The notes below the pieces were generated by a model that made no database searches, had not been told where the DNA came from, and was given only the letters and a program-made list of their open reading frames with translations. The translations under genes were made by a program, and so were the position numbers. DNA of 64,000 nucleotides. It comes from Dipetalonema caudispina. Lineage: Eukaryota; Nematoda; Chromadorea; Rhabditida; Onchocercidae. This document shows, piece after piece, positions 37,701 through 49,200 of the stretch. The stretch's first letter is position 1. Every line of letters starts with the position of its first letter. Location of the stretch: positions 558,001 to 622,000 of the forward strand of contig JABVXV010000008.1 in NCBI GenBank assembly GCA_013365325.1, read 5' to 3'.

Positions 37701-38715
37701 ATGAAGTTAACACAAACCGATTGGACGATTCCTTTTCAAAAAGAACAGCAAGTCGGCACAACAAATATACATAAATTAGAAATGCTCGAGCATGCATTTC
37801 TCTTTCAGCAAATAAATCTTGCGCTAGCTCAGCTTCCGCCTCACTTGTAAGCATTGGTAACAGCTCTTCGATGCTGTCTAATGTGAGTTTTAAGCCTGAA
37901 ATAAAGAATTTAAAATTGGAAAAACATTTCACTGAGTAATAAAAGGCGACATGACCAATTAATTCAAATATACCGGTATTTAAAACCGAGATTAATTGAG
38001 CACGAAGACGCCATGGTTCACCTTCGGAAAATGGCCTGAAAACAATCTGTGAATGTATACGAAGATGCTAATTAACAACAAAAATTAACACTAAGAAAAT
38101 ATTAGTGTCTTTCGATATCAGTAGGAATCAGAAAAAAGTAAGTAGATGGCGAACCAAAACTTCGAAATCCATGCGACTAAAATCTCGGAGCTTCATAACT
38201 AATCATCCCTGACTGAGAGCTTTAAACAAGCATAATTTAAACAAATGTCAATAACGCCTTTCATTCATATTGTAAGCGATAACCTACTTTATAGTAAAAA
38301 ATAAGTGATCAAATCTATCGATAACTCGTGACCATCTGCCAGCATCTATATCGTGACGAAATTCTGCAAAATGTCATACATGGCCAACAGCTAAGATTAC
38401 TTCACGTGGTATAATAAGTCACATTTGGTCTTATCTTTTAACAAATATTTCTCCAACGAATGAAATAATGTTTCTTCCAACTCCGGAAATATGCTTCAGT
38501 GTTCAAATTCTCGGAAATTCACTTCTACCACTTCACATATATTGGTCAAAAAACAGACATCGATTCCCATAAAAACATTGAAAAAACTTACGGAACACTT
38601 TTGAAATGATCTCATCCAGTTGAGGACGTATGCTAATCGTGTAAAAATCGTCGCTCCCTTCCAACAAGTCATCATCTCGAGAAGGGATGACAAATTTCTT
38701 TATCGGGTTATGCAT
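28735..38715 (-). CDS. NCAPD2: condensin complex subunit 1 (CAP-D2/NCAPD2; C. elegans DPY-28 type)
   Basis: 31 exons, about 1489 residues (human 1401). This HEAT-repeat subunit of condensin binds chromatin and compacts mitotic chromosomes. Landmarks: YKFLENPELS; TLRCAVLTAFVEIVM; VVRSRTLQL; DKSVSVRRNAATFL; PPFRLPETHR; RSNLMIAIGDLCFRFPN; NDMVKVRG; NILYNLMPDMISRLSS; and a basic tail KKCKAPLKLKKVR. Exons: 38592-38715, 38288-38363, 37974-38035, 37718-37895, 37228-37443, 36847-36974, 36489-36638, 36029-36168, 35796-35918, 35437-35649, 35222-35297, 34725-34892, 34517-34616, 34307-34414, 34107-34168, 33862-33977, 33471-33712, 32955-33045, 32715-32842, 32383-32612, 32025-32217, 31688-31934, 31322-31580, 30935-31124, 30607-30762, 30303-30480, 29892-29983, 29607-29693, 29286-29487, 29091-29183, 28735-28776. 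All phases close. The intron at 34169-34306 needs a GC donor, and exon 35437-35649 uses an AAAG acceptor. Individual exon edges are inferred. Confidence 0.95.
29507..29555. repeat. two-copy 22-bp direct repeat with 5-bp spacer
   Basis: The unit beginning GTCAAATCAATTCACA and ending ATAGAA occurs twice, separated by TTAAC. It lies in the condensin intron between 29487 and 29607. Confidence 0.85.
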
Positions 38716-39948
38716 TTTCTCAAAAAGATCTGTTGAATCAAATCTATTGAAGAAATACGCAAACGGAAAACGCATCAATGTGCCGAAGAAAATTAGTCCC
38801 GTAAATTTAACCTTAATTTAAACTAATTATTAATCTAAACCGAAAATAAATGGTGAGCATAGCACGACGCAGAGTGTTATCACAGATTCTTCTAGCCATG
38901 TATTATATGCATCTATTGTCGACAACTTCCGCATAACCACATCATGTGAAATGCGATTATGAGCTGATATCTCTGCTAACTATACGGCTATCAGGTAAGT
39001 TAAAAGCACTAAAAAACTGTTAAAGAAAACAGATATGATTACAAAATTGAATATTTTATTTCAAGGCAACAAATTTGAACATACAATAAAATAATCATAT
39101 TACAAAAATAATCTCAATTCTGCATTAACAACTTAAAATTTAAAGAAAAGATCAGCAAAGGTTGATGTAATCCCTCAAAGAAAAGGAATGTGCAATAAAA
39201 TCGTTGGAAACCGAACGAGAACGATATTTCATCCCTGCACCATTTCCAAAGAACGCAAAAGTCAATTCCGCTGTATTGTGAAATGAAACAAGCTCTGCAC
39301 ATTCGCTTTCTGAAATGACTTTTCAATTCATTCTTTAAATTGCATTTCAATAATATTAAATGAAATCCAGTCAGCTTGAAATGCCTAAACTTTACTTTAC
39401 AATTTACTCCATTGTAAAGGTTGCATAGATTGAATTTTTCCGATGCTAAAGAAAATATCAGGGAATGAAGCTCCTATTGCAAAAGGTCACAAAATCCACC
39501 CTAAATATTTTTTCGTGGTATGGAAGCAGATTCCATAGCTTATTCGACTTGTTTTTGCATGCTTTTTACACGCTGGTATATGCATGAACTTGTTCATTAG
39601 CTGCGGATATCATTTAATAGGGACCAGAAAAACGAAAAGTTTCAGCAATCTGCGCATCTTGCAGACTAGCTTCTGTAACAAATCTGATTTCGAAAAAAGA
39701 GCCAGAAATCCCAAGTCAAATCAGATTGCCAAGAAGACTTGAATTCTCCATTTACAATACTGATGGATAACGACGAATAAAAGAGTTAAAAAGTATTTAG
39801 TACACTTAACATCATCCTTGATTCACGTAAAACGTGTAGAACAACACAGCTTAATATCAGATGAAGGGAAGTTATTTGATTCATTTACAAGCCTGATTAT
39901 GAAAAGCACATTTTAATCCTCATTTTCGTGAATTCCTCTTGCTGCGTA
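38716..39948. other. interval between taspase and condensin D2 genes
   Basis: About 1.2 kb on the upstream side of the condensin gene. TTCAACAG and TTCAATAG sequences just before the condensin ATG could be leader-acceptor sites. An open frame at 39114-39350 (-) resembles nothing and has no partner exon. Confidence 0.4.
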
Positions 39949-41734
39949 TTAGTGTACTTCTATTCGGCTAGGTTCTTCAAACATATTTAGATTTACACCC
40001 TCTACATCATTATCAATAAGATTTAAAGGGTCTACGAGAAGCTGAAAGTTCATTTCCTAGTGATATCAGAAACATCCACATACCTTTATCAACAAACAGT
40101 ACCAATCCACCGGCAAGGATGTGCTTTTTATTTCGAGTTTGCAGACAAGGAGAATGTAGGAATGTAGCATTGAAAACATGTTTAATTTTATCCAGAATCA
40201 CATCTTCCTCACAGTTCCTGGAAATAGTAAACATTAAAAAAAAAAAAAAAAAACTGCTTTAAGTTAATACAAACAAACTGATGAGCATTTTACTAACACT
40301 GAAATTTTCGGTAGCTATAGGAAAATATAACTGTACGCTTTAATGCAAGAGAGCACAGTCTGATATTTTCAAATAAGAGAATACAACTTTTATCGAAAGA
40401 AAATGTTCACCAATTGAGTAAGGTTTCAGCAAGAGTCTTTGCCAATAATGTTTGAGCAATGTATTCACCACAGCCAGATAGTGCAATTGCAATGCTCTTG
40501 GAATCCCTTTGGTCAGCCCAAATAGCGCCACCAATTTGAATTGTATGGCCTAATCGTCCTTCAGCTTTCAATATAATTCCACCACTTGAGCATGCCGCAT
40601 TACAACCATCATTTTCATACTGAAGAAAATAAATGAAATAATTTTTATAAACAAGGTAACTAACCATAAATTTTTAAATTGTAACTGGAAATATTCGATC
40701 TATCCAAATCATAAAAAACTCATAGTTATTACCGATACAGCGCCTACGGTATCCATCGTCTCCTTTTCCCAGTTTTTGACAATTTCTCGAGCTTCTCGCC
40801 ATTGTTGCTGTGACCTTCTTGATATTAATGATGCTGGATCACAGAGTGCAATCCCACGCTTTTGAGCCCAGTCTTCAGCACCTCGGCCTACCAAAACAGT
40901 CGGCAACACAAATTTCTTGTCGCCACCCAACTGTTCTGCAATGATTGTTCTGAAAACTAAGCCACAAAAGCTTCCTAACGAGAATTCTGCTGAAGCCTGC
41001 AGCTGAGAAGTCACGAAATGAGTTACTACAATATATATTACACAAAAGGAGTAAACTTTAGTATTCCGCTTTAATAAAAACTGCTTGAAAAAAAAATTTA
41101 ACCTTTCGCAACCATTGCTGCAACCTCAATGGGATTTCGTAGTCGAGATACCACTCCAACGGCACCAAACACGTGACCTAAACAGGAGCATATGAAGGTG
41201 CATATTCTCAAATATCTCTCACTTAAACAGTGAACATGATTCACTAGCAATTATGCAAAAATCTGACTGGGATCATTAACAAAAAAATAATAATACTTCT
41301 AAATTTAATGCCTTCAAATTCATTTCAAGTCAATTTAAAAAGACTTTCAAAATTATCAACCTTTGGAAGATGTAAAAGCTGCTTCGCATTCCACATGCCC
41401 ATCAAATGTCAAGTTTGAACCAAAACCACAGTTTGTTCTAAAGTCGTTCTCAAGTTCCTGGAAAATAATATGTACTCATCCAATCGTTAAAATAATAAAA
41501 TCAATATCAATATGTGCACTAGGTTTTTGTTTTATGAATAAAAATTGTGAAGGATAATGAAAACAAAGAATTGTATTCTTTCGGAAAGCTCAAAACAGAG
41601 TTAATGGTAAAGATTCAAACCTTAACTGCTTCAACAATGTCTCCTTTTGATTTGCATACTGCTTTTAGGCAAACATCTTCTGTCTTATGTGGATGCGTTC
41701 CAGCACCAGCATGTACAGCGACAAATGCACACAT
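39949..41734 (-). CDS. TASP1: taspase-1-like threonine aspartase
   Basis: Seven exons: 41621-41734, 41361-41457, 41103-41177, 40733-40935, 40411-40619, 40094-40217, 39949-40041. They give about 304 residues (human 420). Taspase-1 is an Ntn-type asparaginase-fold protease that cleaves itself and then MLL-type regulators. VAVHAGAG starts the fold; TNCGFGSNLT, FGAVGVVSRLRNPIEVAAM and LPTVLVGRGAEDWAQKRGI follow. DTVGAV carries the nucleophile Thr (about 158), and SSGGIILKAEGRLGH and SGCGEYIAQTLLAKT complete the core. The 3' end is uncertain. A donor at 40083 with acceptor 40041 would instead give a stop at 40013 (286 residues). Both versions lack most of the usual last 60 residues. The ATG is 7 nt after the stop of the upstream glutaredoxin-like gene. 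Confidence 0.88.
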
Positions 41735-41741
41735 CTATTAC

Positions 41742-42514
41742 TTATTGCAGTATGCTAGCCAAAGCTTTCTCGAATTCTTCCCTGTGAAATCGATGTTTCA
41801 AGAGGACTTCATCATTGAACAGAAGCACTGGTACATCATACTTGTATTTCTGTAACTAATTTATTCCATAAAATCTGAAGTAAGTTTTGCTTTTTATAGA
41901 AATTAATACAGGAAAAAATATATGTGGAAAAGAAAAATAGACATAAACATGGTGTGAAGGCATAAACAACAACAGCGCATAAACGATAAAAAATGAAAAA
42001 AAGACGATAAAACTGTAACTTAAATATCCAATTACCTGACTTATACATCTAATCACTTGATCTACGAAAGAATAACTAAATACCTAGTTGCTTGACTTAT
42101 ACATCTAATCACTTAATTCATATATTTAATTACTCTATCCTTTAAATATTTGGTTCATATACTACGTCCTACTTTTAAAATGACTTTTCTTATATTAAAT
42201 ATGCAATCCGTTACCAATCTAGAGCATCTAATTTGTTGATATCAGCTGTAGATAAAGGACATGAGATGATAAGGTCAAAATGGAGGAAAAGGAAGAGAGA
42301 GAAACTGTACACAGACCTTAAAATTAGTGTTATTGTTGATGTTGATAGTTTCCACTTCAAGAAGATGGGTTAATGCACTTTGATGAAAGATGTAATTGTC
42401 CAGCTGTTGTTTGAAATGATCACAAAGAGGACAGCAATTGGTTGTAAGAAGATGAAGTTGAATGGGCCTTTTTTTCGTGCAATAACTTCTACTAATAAAA
42501 CGTACAGCGAGCAT
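41742..42514 (-). CDS. glutaredoxin-like protein (C5orf63/YDR286C type)
   Basis: Two exons, 42317-42514 and 41742-41849, joined in phase 0, give 101 residues. The product has a thioredoxin-fold glutaredoxin-like domain. The redox motif is CPLC in LLTTNCCPLCDHFKQQLDNY, compared with LFTKDPCPLCDEAKEVL in human C5orf63. After the intron KYDVPVLLFNDEVLLKHRF matches the cis-proline strand KFDIPVFHLNGQFLMMHRV. The N terminus MLAVRFISRSYCTKK is basic and could be a mitochondrial targeting sequence. It sits directly upstream of the taspase gene on the same strand, so the two are probably cotranscribed. Substrates of this family are unknown to me. Confidence 0.85.
42037..42114. repeat. 22-bp direct repeat, two copies
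   Basis: TGACTTATACATCTAATCAC plus TT occurs at 42037-42058 and again at 42093-42114, inside the intron of the glutaredoxin-like gene. More diverged AATTACT-type repeats follow up to about 42140. Confidence 0.8.
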
Positions 42515-45500
42515 TCATTCACTGAAAAATTCAAGAAAAAAAAGTCATACTAAAAGGTAATTGAGGTAAAATTCACTGCATAATAATTATAGATGGATCC
42601 CATCTGGCATATATTCCAACATCATCTTCACACATCAATCAATGACCCGCGCTAATTTCAAACGACCACTTGGGAAGTTTCGCTGCGAAACCGTCCATAT
42701 TCAAAGAATTTGGAAAAATCGGAAACACATAAAAGGTGTAGAAAAAAAAAAAAACGAAAGTGAAGAATAACAATCAAGTTTAGAATGATATTTAAAGCAA
42801 AGTTTTCCTCTCTCTTCAACATTTTATTTACTTCATATTACAAACAGAGAATGTATGAAATTGATTCATCAAAACTTTATCCTTTCAATTTCCTGATTAA
42901 AACATATGTAAAATTTATTTTCAAATGGAAAAGTGTCAGAAATTATAACAAAATATGATAACGAATAGTAAAATGAAGCGAAAAATGAGAAGAAGAGAAG
43001 ATTCCTATAGGAATCAATGAAACCTAATTTTATAACTAATTGATCTGATAATCAAACCTTAACAACTTGTGATAAGCACAGATGTATTTGTATTCCCAAT
43101 CAATTTCTATTATTTTGATAAATCTTACACAAAGATTTTTGCAAAATGAATTAAAAAAGTTCTTTAATTGCTTTGAAAGTATTGACAGACTTATCCTTCC
43201 TTTTCTTTACTTGAATAAAGTAAACTCTCCTCTAATGGTCAAGTTTTATCTTCCTCCTCCCATGACATACTTCAGTGAATTTCATGCTAATCAGGATACT
43301 TCCAGGAATTAACTGATCAAATAATAAATGGAATGAAATGATTTCTTCAGATATGATCCTCACTGGGAAGCTTGTCTAGCAGTTCGTTAAGGTCACACTC
43401 TCTTAATGTGCGTATAAGACCTCGGTCATGCGGTAGCCTATACTTTCATCTACTCCTCAGCTAGGCTCAATAAGTAAACTTTATAGCTATTGTTACAACA
43501 TAGCTTGAAGCATGCTTGAAGGCATTCTCTGCTTGCAATTGAGGAAGCAATTTCTTGGGATGATTGCAGGAAGTAGAAAGTTCATTAAAGTTCCCTGCAA
43601 GATATAGTTATGCAGAATGTTTTTAAATTCAATTACAGTAGTAATTCCCAAATACAATAGAATCAGTCTCACAAAATCACCTCAATATCATAAGGTTTCA
43701 TAGCAATTTGGATTGGACAAATTTTCGGAAATTTTTCATATTTCGATGAATATACATTTTGCGCCACAATTTATGCTTTTGGATTGATATGCTGAAATTT
43801 AACCTTACTTTGAACTTTTCCAGAGATGCAATCAATTAGAATCTTTAATATGATAAAGATTGTCACTTAAGGTATTAAGTTTAACTTTTATGGGAATAAT
43901 GAACTTACTTCATGACGCATTTCCATGGCTTATTCATTTAATCTTATTCTGAACAGTTCTTAAGAAACTGAAAGAAAAATTTTTAGGATTCCTCGCAGAC
44001 TTTGAATTATCAGAAATATGTCGAATTATTGAAAAACAAAAAACCCTTTTAAATCTCGACATGTTGAATATATTAAAAGTATCACTTCTCAAAATAAAAT
44101 CTGAAAATGATATCTTCAATTCAATGTTAACTGCCATAGCAAAACTTTAATTACATTCTTAAACTAATAGAAAGCAGCAGCACCAGACGAAACGGAACTA
44201 AACATACTTAACGACAGTTTGAGAGAAGCAGCTGCACATTGATGAGTTGTTGAAAGGGTATAGCGCAGATTTTTAATTACTATGCGTTGCGACAACATCG
44301 CTCCAATCCTCTTTGTCTTTTCATTATTTGTAAATTTTTATGCTTTTCCATTTTAAAAGCACAAAACATTTTATAAATAATTGTTCATCTTTGCACAGAG
44401 CAGATCCAATCTCATTTCGCAGCTGTTATGCTTTCTCTTCCACTTAACATATTTTTGTTTCTCCTTATACTTCTATTCCATTCTTACTAGGTACCATAGG
44501 TACAATTGGAACTATCTGTCGTTCAGTACAATTTGTGTCTTACCTATCTTCTCTGTCATTTTCCCTTGTTTACTTTTATTTTAAATCTTTTTTATATCTT
44601 TGAAGTAAGCTTTCCCCATTACTACTTCTCTGAGTTATATATATATTCTTTTTCACTCAGAAGAAATGACAGATCGAGAACACTGAAATGTCTTGTAGTA
44701 ATGCTTTTTAAGTTTTGTTGTTGGTGGAAAACCTGTTAATTCTGCTTATTAAAATATTTCATATCTTTACTGTAATCAACAACAACTTGACTACTGCACC
44801 TTTAGGATGAAAATTTGTAACCTACCGAAGCTGTCTATCCCGAGTGGTACCGAGTGGCTTGTCCTTCAAAGCTTCAATTAGCTATTTTCCCCAGTGTTTT
44901 AAGCTAACATTCAATAGGATGGTATTAAACACTAAATATTAACTTTAAAAGTTTGACCAGAGCGATTTAGGAAAACATTTTCGGCAGCGGAGAAACTCTA
45001 TGAATTGCAAGAAACTTCAACACCAGTAGTTCCGGGATATACCATACTACATGTATACTGATTACATACATTTCTGGAAAATATCATTATAGAGCAAATG
45101 TAGTAATTGTATTGCTTTTACTCAAAAACCTGTTGAAAATATCTGCTTTTTGTTACAGATCTCATGTCGCTTTTCTTCCTTCTGCATCGTCTCAAGTCTT
45201 AATGAGAAGCAATTCATTATCTTCACTTGCCATATATCAAGAAATCCTAATTAATCAAATTAAATTTCTGAGCAGCAAATTTATTTGGCTCACATGACAA
45301 AGTCATGTTACCCAACAGTGATCAGCTGGCTAAGACATTCATCACTTAGCACAATCATTGATCGATGCTCGATTATAGGACATTTGCTTGCAACGTTCAT
45401 AATTGAGCCTCAACTTCAGGCTCATGTAAAAGTAGCCATTGTAAAATGTTGTAATGTATTGTAATAAGTTTGAGAATGAATCAATACGATCATATGCTGA

Positions 45501-46053
45501 GCAAAGTGTTTTGAAAAAGAAGGAAGTAATTTCATGAGATTTAGAAATACCTAATTCTAAAATACATATTTAGAAAAATGTATCTGACCCTTTCCTGAAT
45601 TTCAAAATTGCTCGATGATTTTCTTTGAGAATAAGAGTAAAAAGTGATTTAAAACGTGAATAATATATATTATGAAATACTATAATTGTGCGGACGAAGA
45701 ATTATCTAGTTGTTCCATTAACCAGAATCTTTCCTGTTATATTTTCGAAAAATTATGTAATCATTGATAAACTTGTCACGTGATTTTTCTTACAGGTGTA
45801 GACAGCAAATCTTGGAAATTTTTTAATTGACCACTGACCACTCCATAAACAGATATTAATTCGTTTAGAGCAAAGATTTATGCTTTCCAAATACTTAACA
45901 TTATTCCTCTTTCACTTCCTTTCTTTTAAAATGTAAACGAATCATTCACGTGATATAAATCTTCGTGATCCATCAATTACTTCTTCGATATTAATTTAGA
46001 ATATAACTTATTAATTTTCAGGAACTATTTCATGATCTCTCTTTATCTCTTCA
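42515..46053. other. 3.5-kb divergent intergenic interval
   Basis: It lies between the glutaredoxin-like start (-) and the CCP-protein start (+). I find no joinable exons. The segment around 43340-43510 is less AT-rich than its surroundings but does not fold into a tRNA and matches nothing I know. An acceptor (TTTTCAG) and a short leader lie just before the CCP-protein ATG. Confidence 0.45.
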
Positions 46054-46252
46054 ATGTTTACTACACTGTTACTGTTACTGTTATCAGTAATGGGTATGAT
46101 TTATTGTACTCCAACAACAATATGTCCCTATGTAAGTGTCTCCAATCGTCCGAATTACTGCAAGAAAGCATGCACAAGAGATGAGCAATGCAAGAAAAGT
46201 AACAAAAGATGTCTTTGTGATGGTCCTTGTGGCTTATCATGCGTCAATCCAT
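46054..46252 (+). other. signal peptide and WAP-like module (exon 1 of the CCP protein)
   Basis: After about 19 hydrophobic residues come eight cysteines, spaced C-PYV...[28 protein letters not shown]. This fits a four-disulfide WAP-type core, except that the usual adjacent Cys-Cys is C-x-C. The exon ends in phase 1, as do the following CCP exons. Confidence 0.7.
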
Positions 46253-49200
46253 GTAAGTAAATTTTACTTCAACAATGTCCAATTTTCGCATTCTCTTATT
46301 CATTCTTTTACGTGTCATTCGTTACGCTTATTATGTGATCTTTTCGATCCTGTCGTATTTTGAAGGTTTAACATTTTTGTTTTATAACTGATGCTTCATC
46401 CTATAGTCTTGGGAGATATCTTGAATTTAACTTACTCACATATTACTTTATGAATTTATGACCTGTTGTCAAAGTTGAAGTTTGAGAAGTTTCAGCAATA
46501 ACGTGTCATCCATTGGTCGATCTACCGAATGGTTTCATCAGAACACCTGGCCATTTTCTATTTGGTTCGAATGCGGAATATGGTTGTAATGAGGGATATG
46601 TGTTAGTTGGTCCATCACAACGACGTTGTCAAGCGAATCGTGAATGGAGTGGTACTAAACCTGAATGCAGATTACTAAGTAAGAAAATACTTCGTTTTGT
46701 ATTGGTCAGCTAATTTATTGTTGCTGATGAATTAAATCACGGGAAGTTTTTCATTTCTACTCTTAACCTGACACATGAAGTTAAGGAATAAAGATCGAAA
46801 AGATGGCAAAAATGCAAATAAATTGTTGGTTATCGGGTTGGAAGATTTCTAAAGCAAGAAAAATTGTAGAAAAATGCGGTCCACCACCAGAAATACCCTA
46901 TGCGCAACATGATGGTAATTCATATAGCGGTCAATATGAGTTAGAGACCGAAGTGCACTACAATTGTGTGCCCGGTTATCACCGTTATAACAACAAAGGA
47001 ATAACGATAGCAAAATGTTTATTGAATCGAGAAAAAGCAGCACAATGGTTTGGTCCTGACTTACGATGTCGAGGTATATATTCTACTTTTTAAATAGTTT
47101 TGCTAAAAGCAACCACCATATTTTAATTCTTATAATATCACTATTGCATTTTTTTTTCTTCGTAAGCTTTAGGCCTAGATAGCTGGATACATTTAATGTG
47201 CCATCTTCATCATCTATGTGTCATATAGCTCGCAGCTGTCCCGATCCGGGAAATATCATGAATGGAATACGGAAAGGTGAATTGCACTATTATCCACATA
47301 CAGTTGAAATAGCATGTCTTCCCGGTTATCAGTTGATTGGATCATCGACACTTCGTTGCTTGAGCAGCGGGAAGTGGAGTGCTCAACTACCTCACTGCAA
47401 ACGTAAGTTCCTGAATTTAGTTTCTTTTTATTGTTATGAATCTATATAAGTAATGAAATTTATAATGAGACATTTTGGATAATTTCTGGTACATTTAGTT
47501 TTTCAGCAACGGAATGTAAAAGACCATCGGATCCACTGCATGGAAAAGTACTTGGTAGCTCATTAACTTATCAGTCTCGTGTCACATATTCATGCAAAAC
47601 AGGTTATCGACTTGTTGGCCAGGTGCAGAGGATATGTCTTGCTGAAGGTGTTTGGGCTGGTAATGAACCAACTTGTGAAGGTCAGTTAAAGGGCTTTTCT
47701 GGCTTCAAAAGTACTGAACAACGAAGAAAGAGGCATAAGAGGAGATGCTTTAACTTTCCACAAAAATATGAAGAGAATTAAATAAACCAATACATTAAGT
47801 TTAATGAATCACGAAAATTATTGAAGAAATTCGTTGTCCACCTTTACCACAATTACACAACGGATATATCGAAGGTGATGACACTCACTTTGGAGCGGTT
47901 GTTGTGTTTCGTTGCTTAGAAGGAATGAATCATATCGGTGCACCTTATGCAAAATGTGAAGACGATGCACGATGGTCACATCCAATGCCTATTTGTTTAA
48001 GTGCTTTTTTAAATATAATCAATGCTTTTTAAATGTAATCAATTTTAAGTAATGTATTATGTTCCAATTACCATTCCCGTTTTATGTATTATAGTTTGGA
48101 AAAAAACGATAGTTTGTCCTCTCTTTAATGCATTTTTATCATTGAAATGCCATACTGTGTTACCATTCAGTATAATATTTTACCGATGGTAATATGACTA
48201 ATGACAAGCATTATTTCACTTCACATTTAATTAAATTTATTAATCATAAAAAATTGTGAGAGTTTAGCTGAAAAGCTATTTTTCTTATTTAAAAATTATG
48301 GTGAATATATTTTTCAAAATTTAGGTGGCTGTCGCATACCCGAAATAAGCGATGGACATGTTGTTAACCATATGCCTTCACAGCTTGCTTTACACGGAGA
48401 ACGACTAAAAGTAGAATGTGCACCAAAACATGAAATAGCTGAAGTAGAAGCGACTATAGTTTGTCGAAATGGTACTTGGTCACATATGCCAACTTGCATA
48501 CCAGGCAGGTCTTTCATTTATTTTATTATTCTGCTTATTCTCATGGACACGTTTTTTCTTTTTCCTTAGGAATTACGCGATTTTATCACGTCTAACATCA
48601 TTCCATGATATAATGTCAATAAATAATAGAAAATTTATGAAGTTGATTTAAAATTACGATTTCCACAAAATGCTACTATTGAAGTGCGATGCAAATCCTG
48701 GCCACCAAGAATGCCAAATGCCAAAGTTGTATTTACAAAATCGTCGCACGGTGCATTTGCACGATATGAGTGTAATGAGGGCTATCGGCCATCCGGAATA
48801 CATAATACTGTTAAATGTTTGTATGGAAACTGGTCCAGTGAGGGTGAACCATTTTCATGCCGGCCAGGTATTTTCGTTACCATTTTCTGTTGCGTTTTAG
48901 CATTAAGATTACAAGAAAGATTAACTTGTTCACCTTGTCCAAGCCTCATAAACTTAATTGCTGCACTTTGTTCATTGCAACAATTTGATTTTATCGAATT
49001 CGATTATGGCTATCCTTAATTTCAGAGTACTTTGCTGGAAAATTTAGATTGGTGGAAACTATTTGGTAATAACTAGAGGATTAGCTGTAAGGTTCAACAC
49101 TTAAAGTACTAAAAGTAGTGATTTGTGTCCTGTTGCTTGTAATACATAGTAATTTTTAAGCTACATAATGGACCGGCATTACCTATTTGCACTGAAACAA

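Noticed and set aside
43340..43510. Less AT-rich segment that might be a tRNA, small RNA or transposon end
   Set aside because: No cloverleaf, no T-loop GGTTCGA-type box, no terminal inverted repeats and no duplicated target site could be seen.
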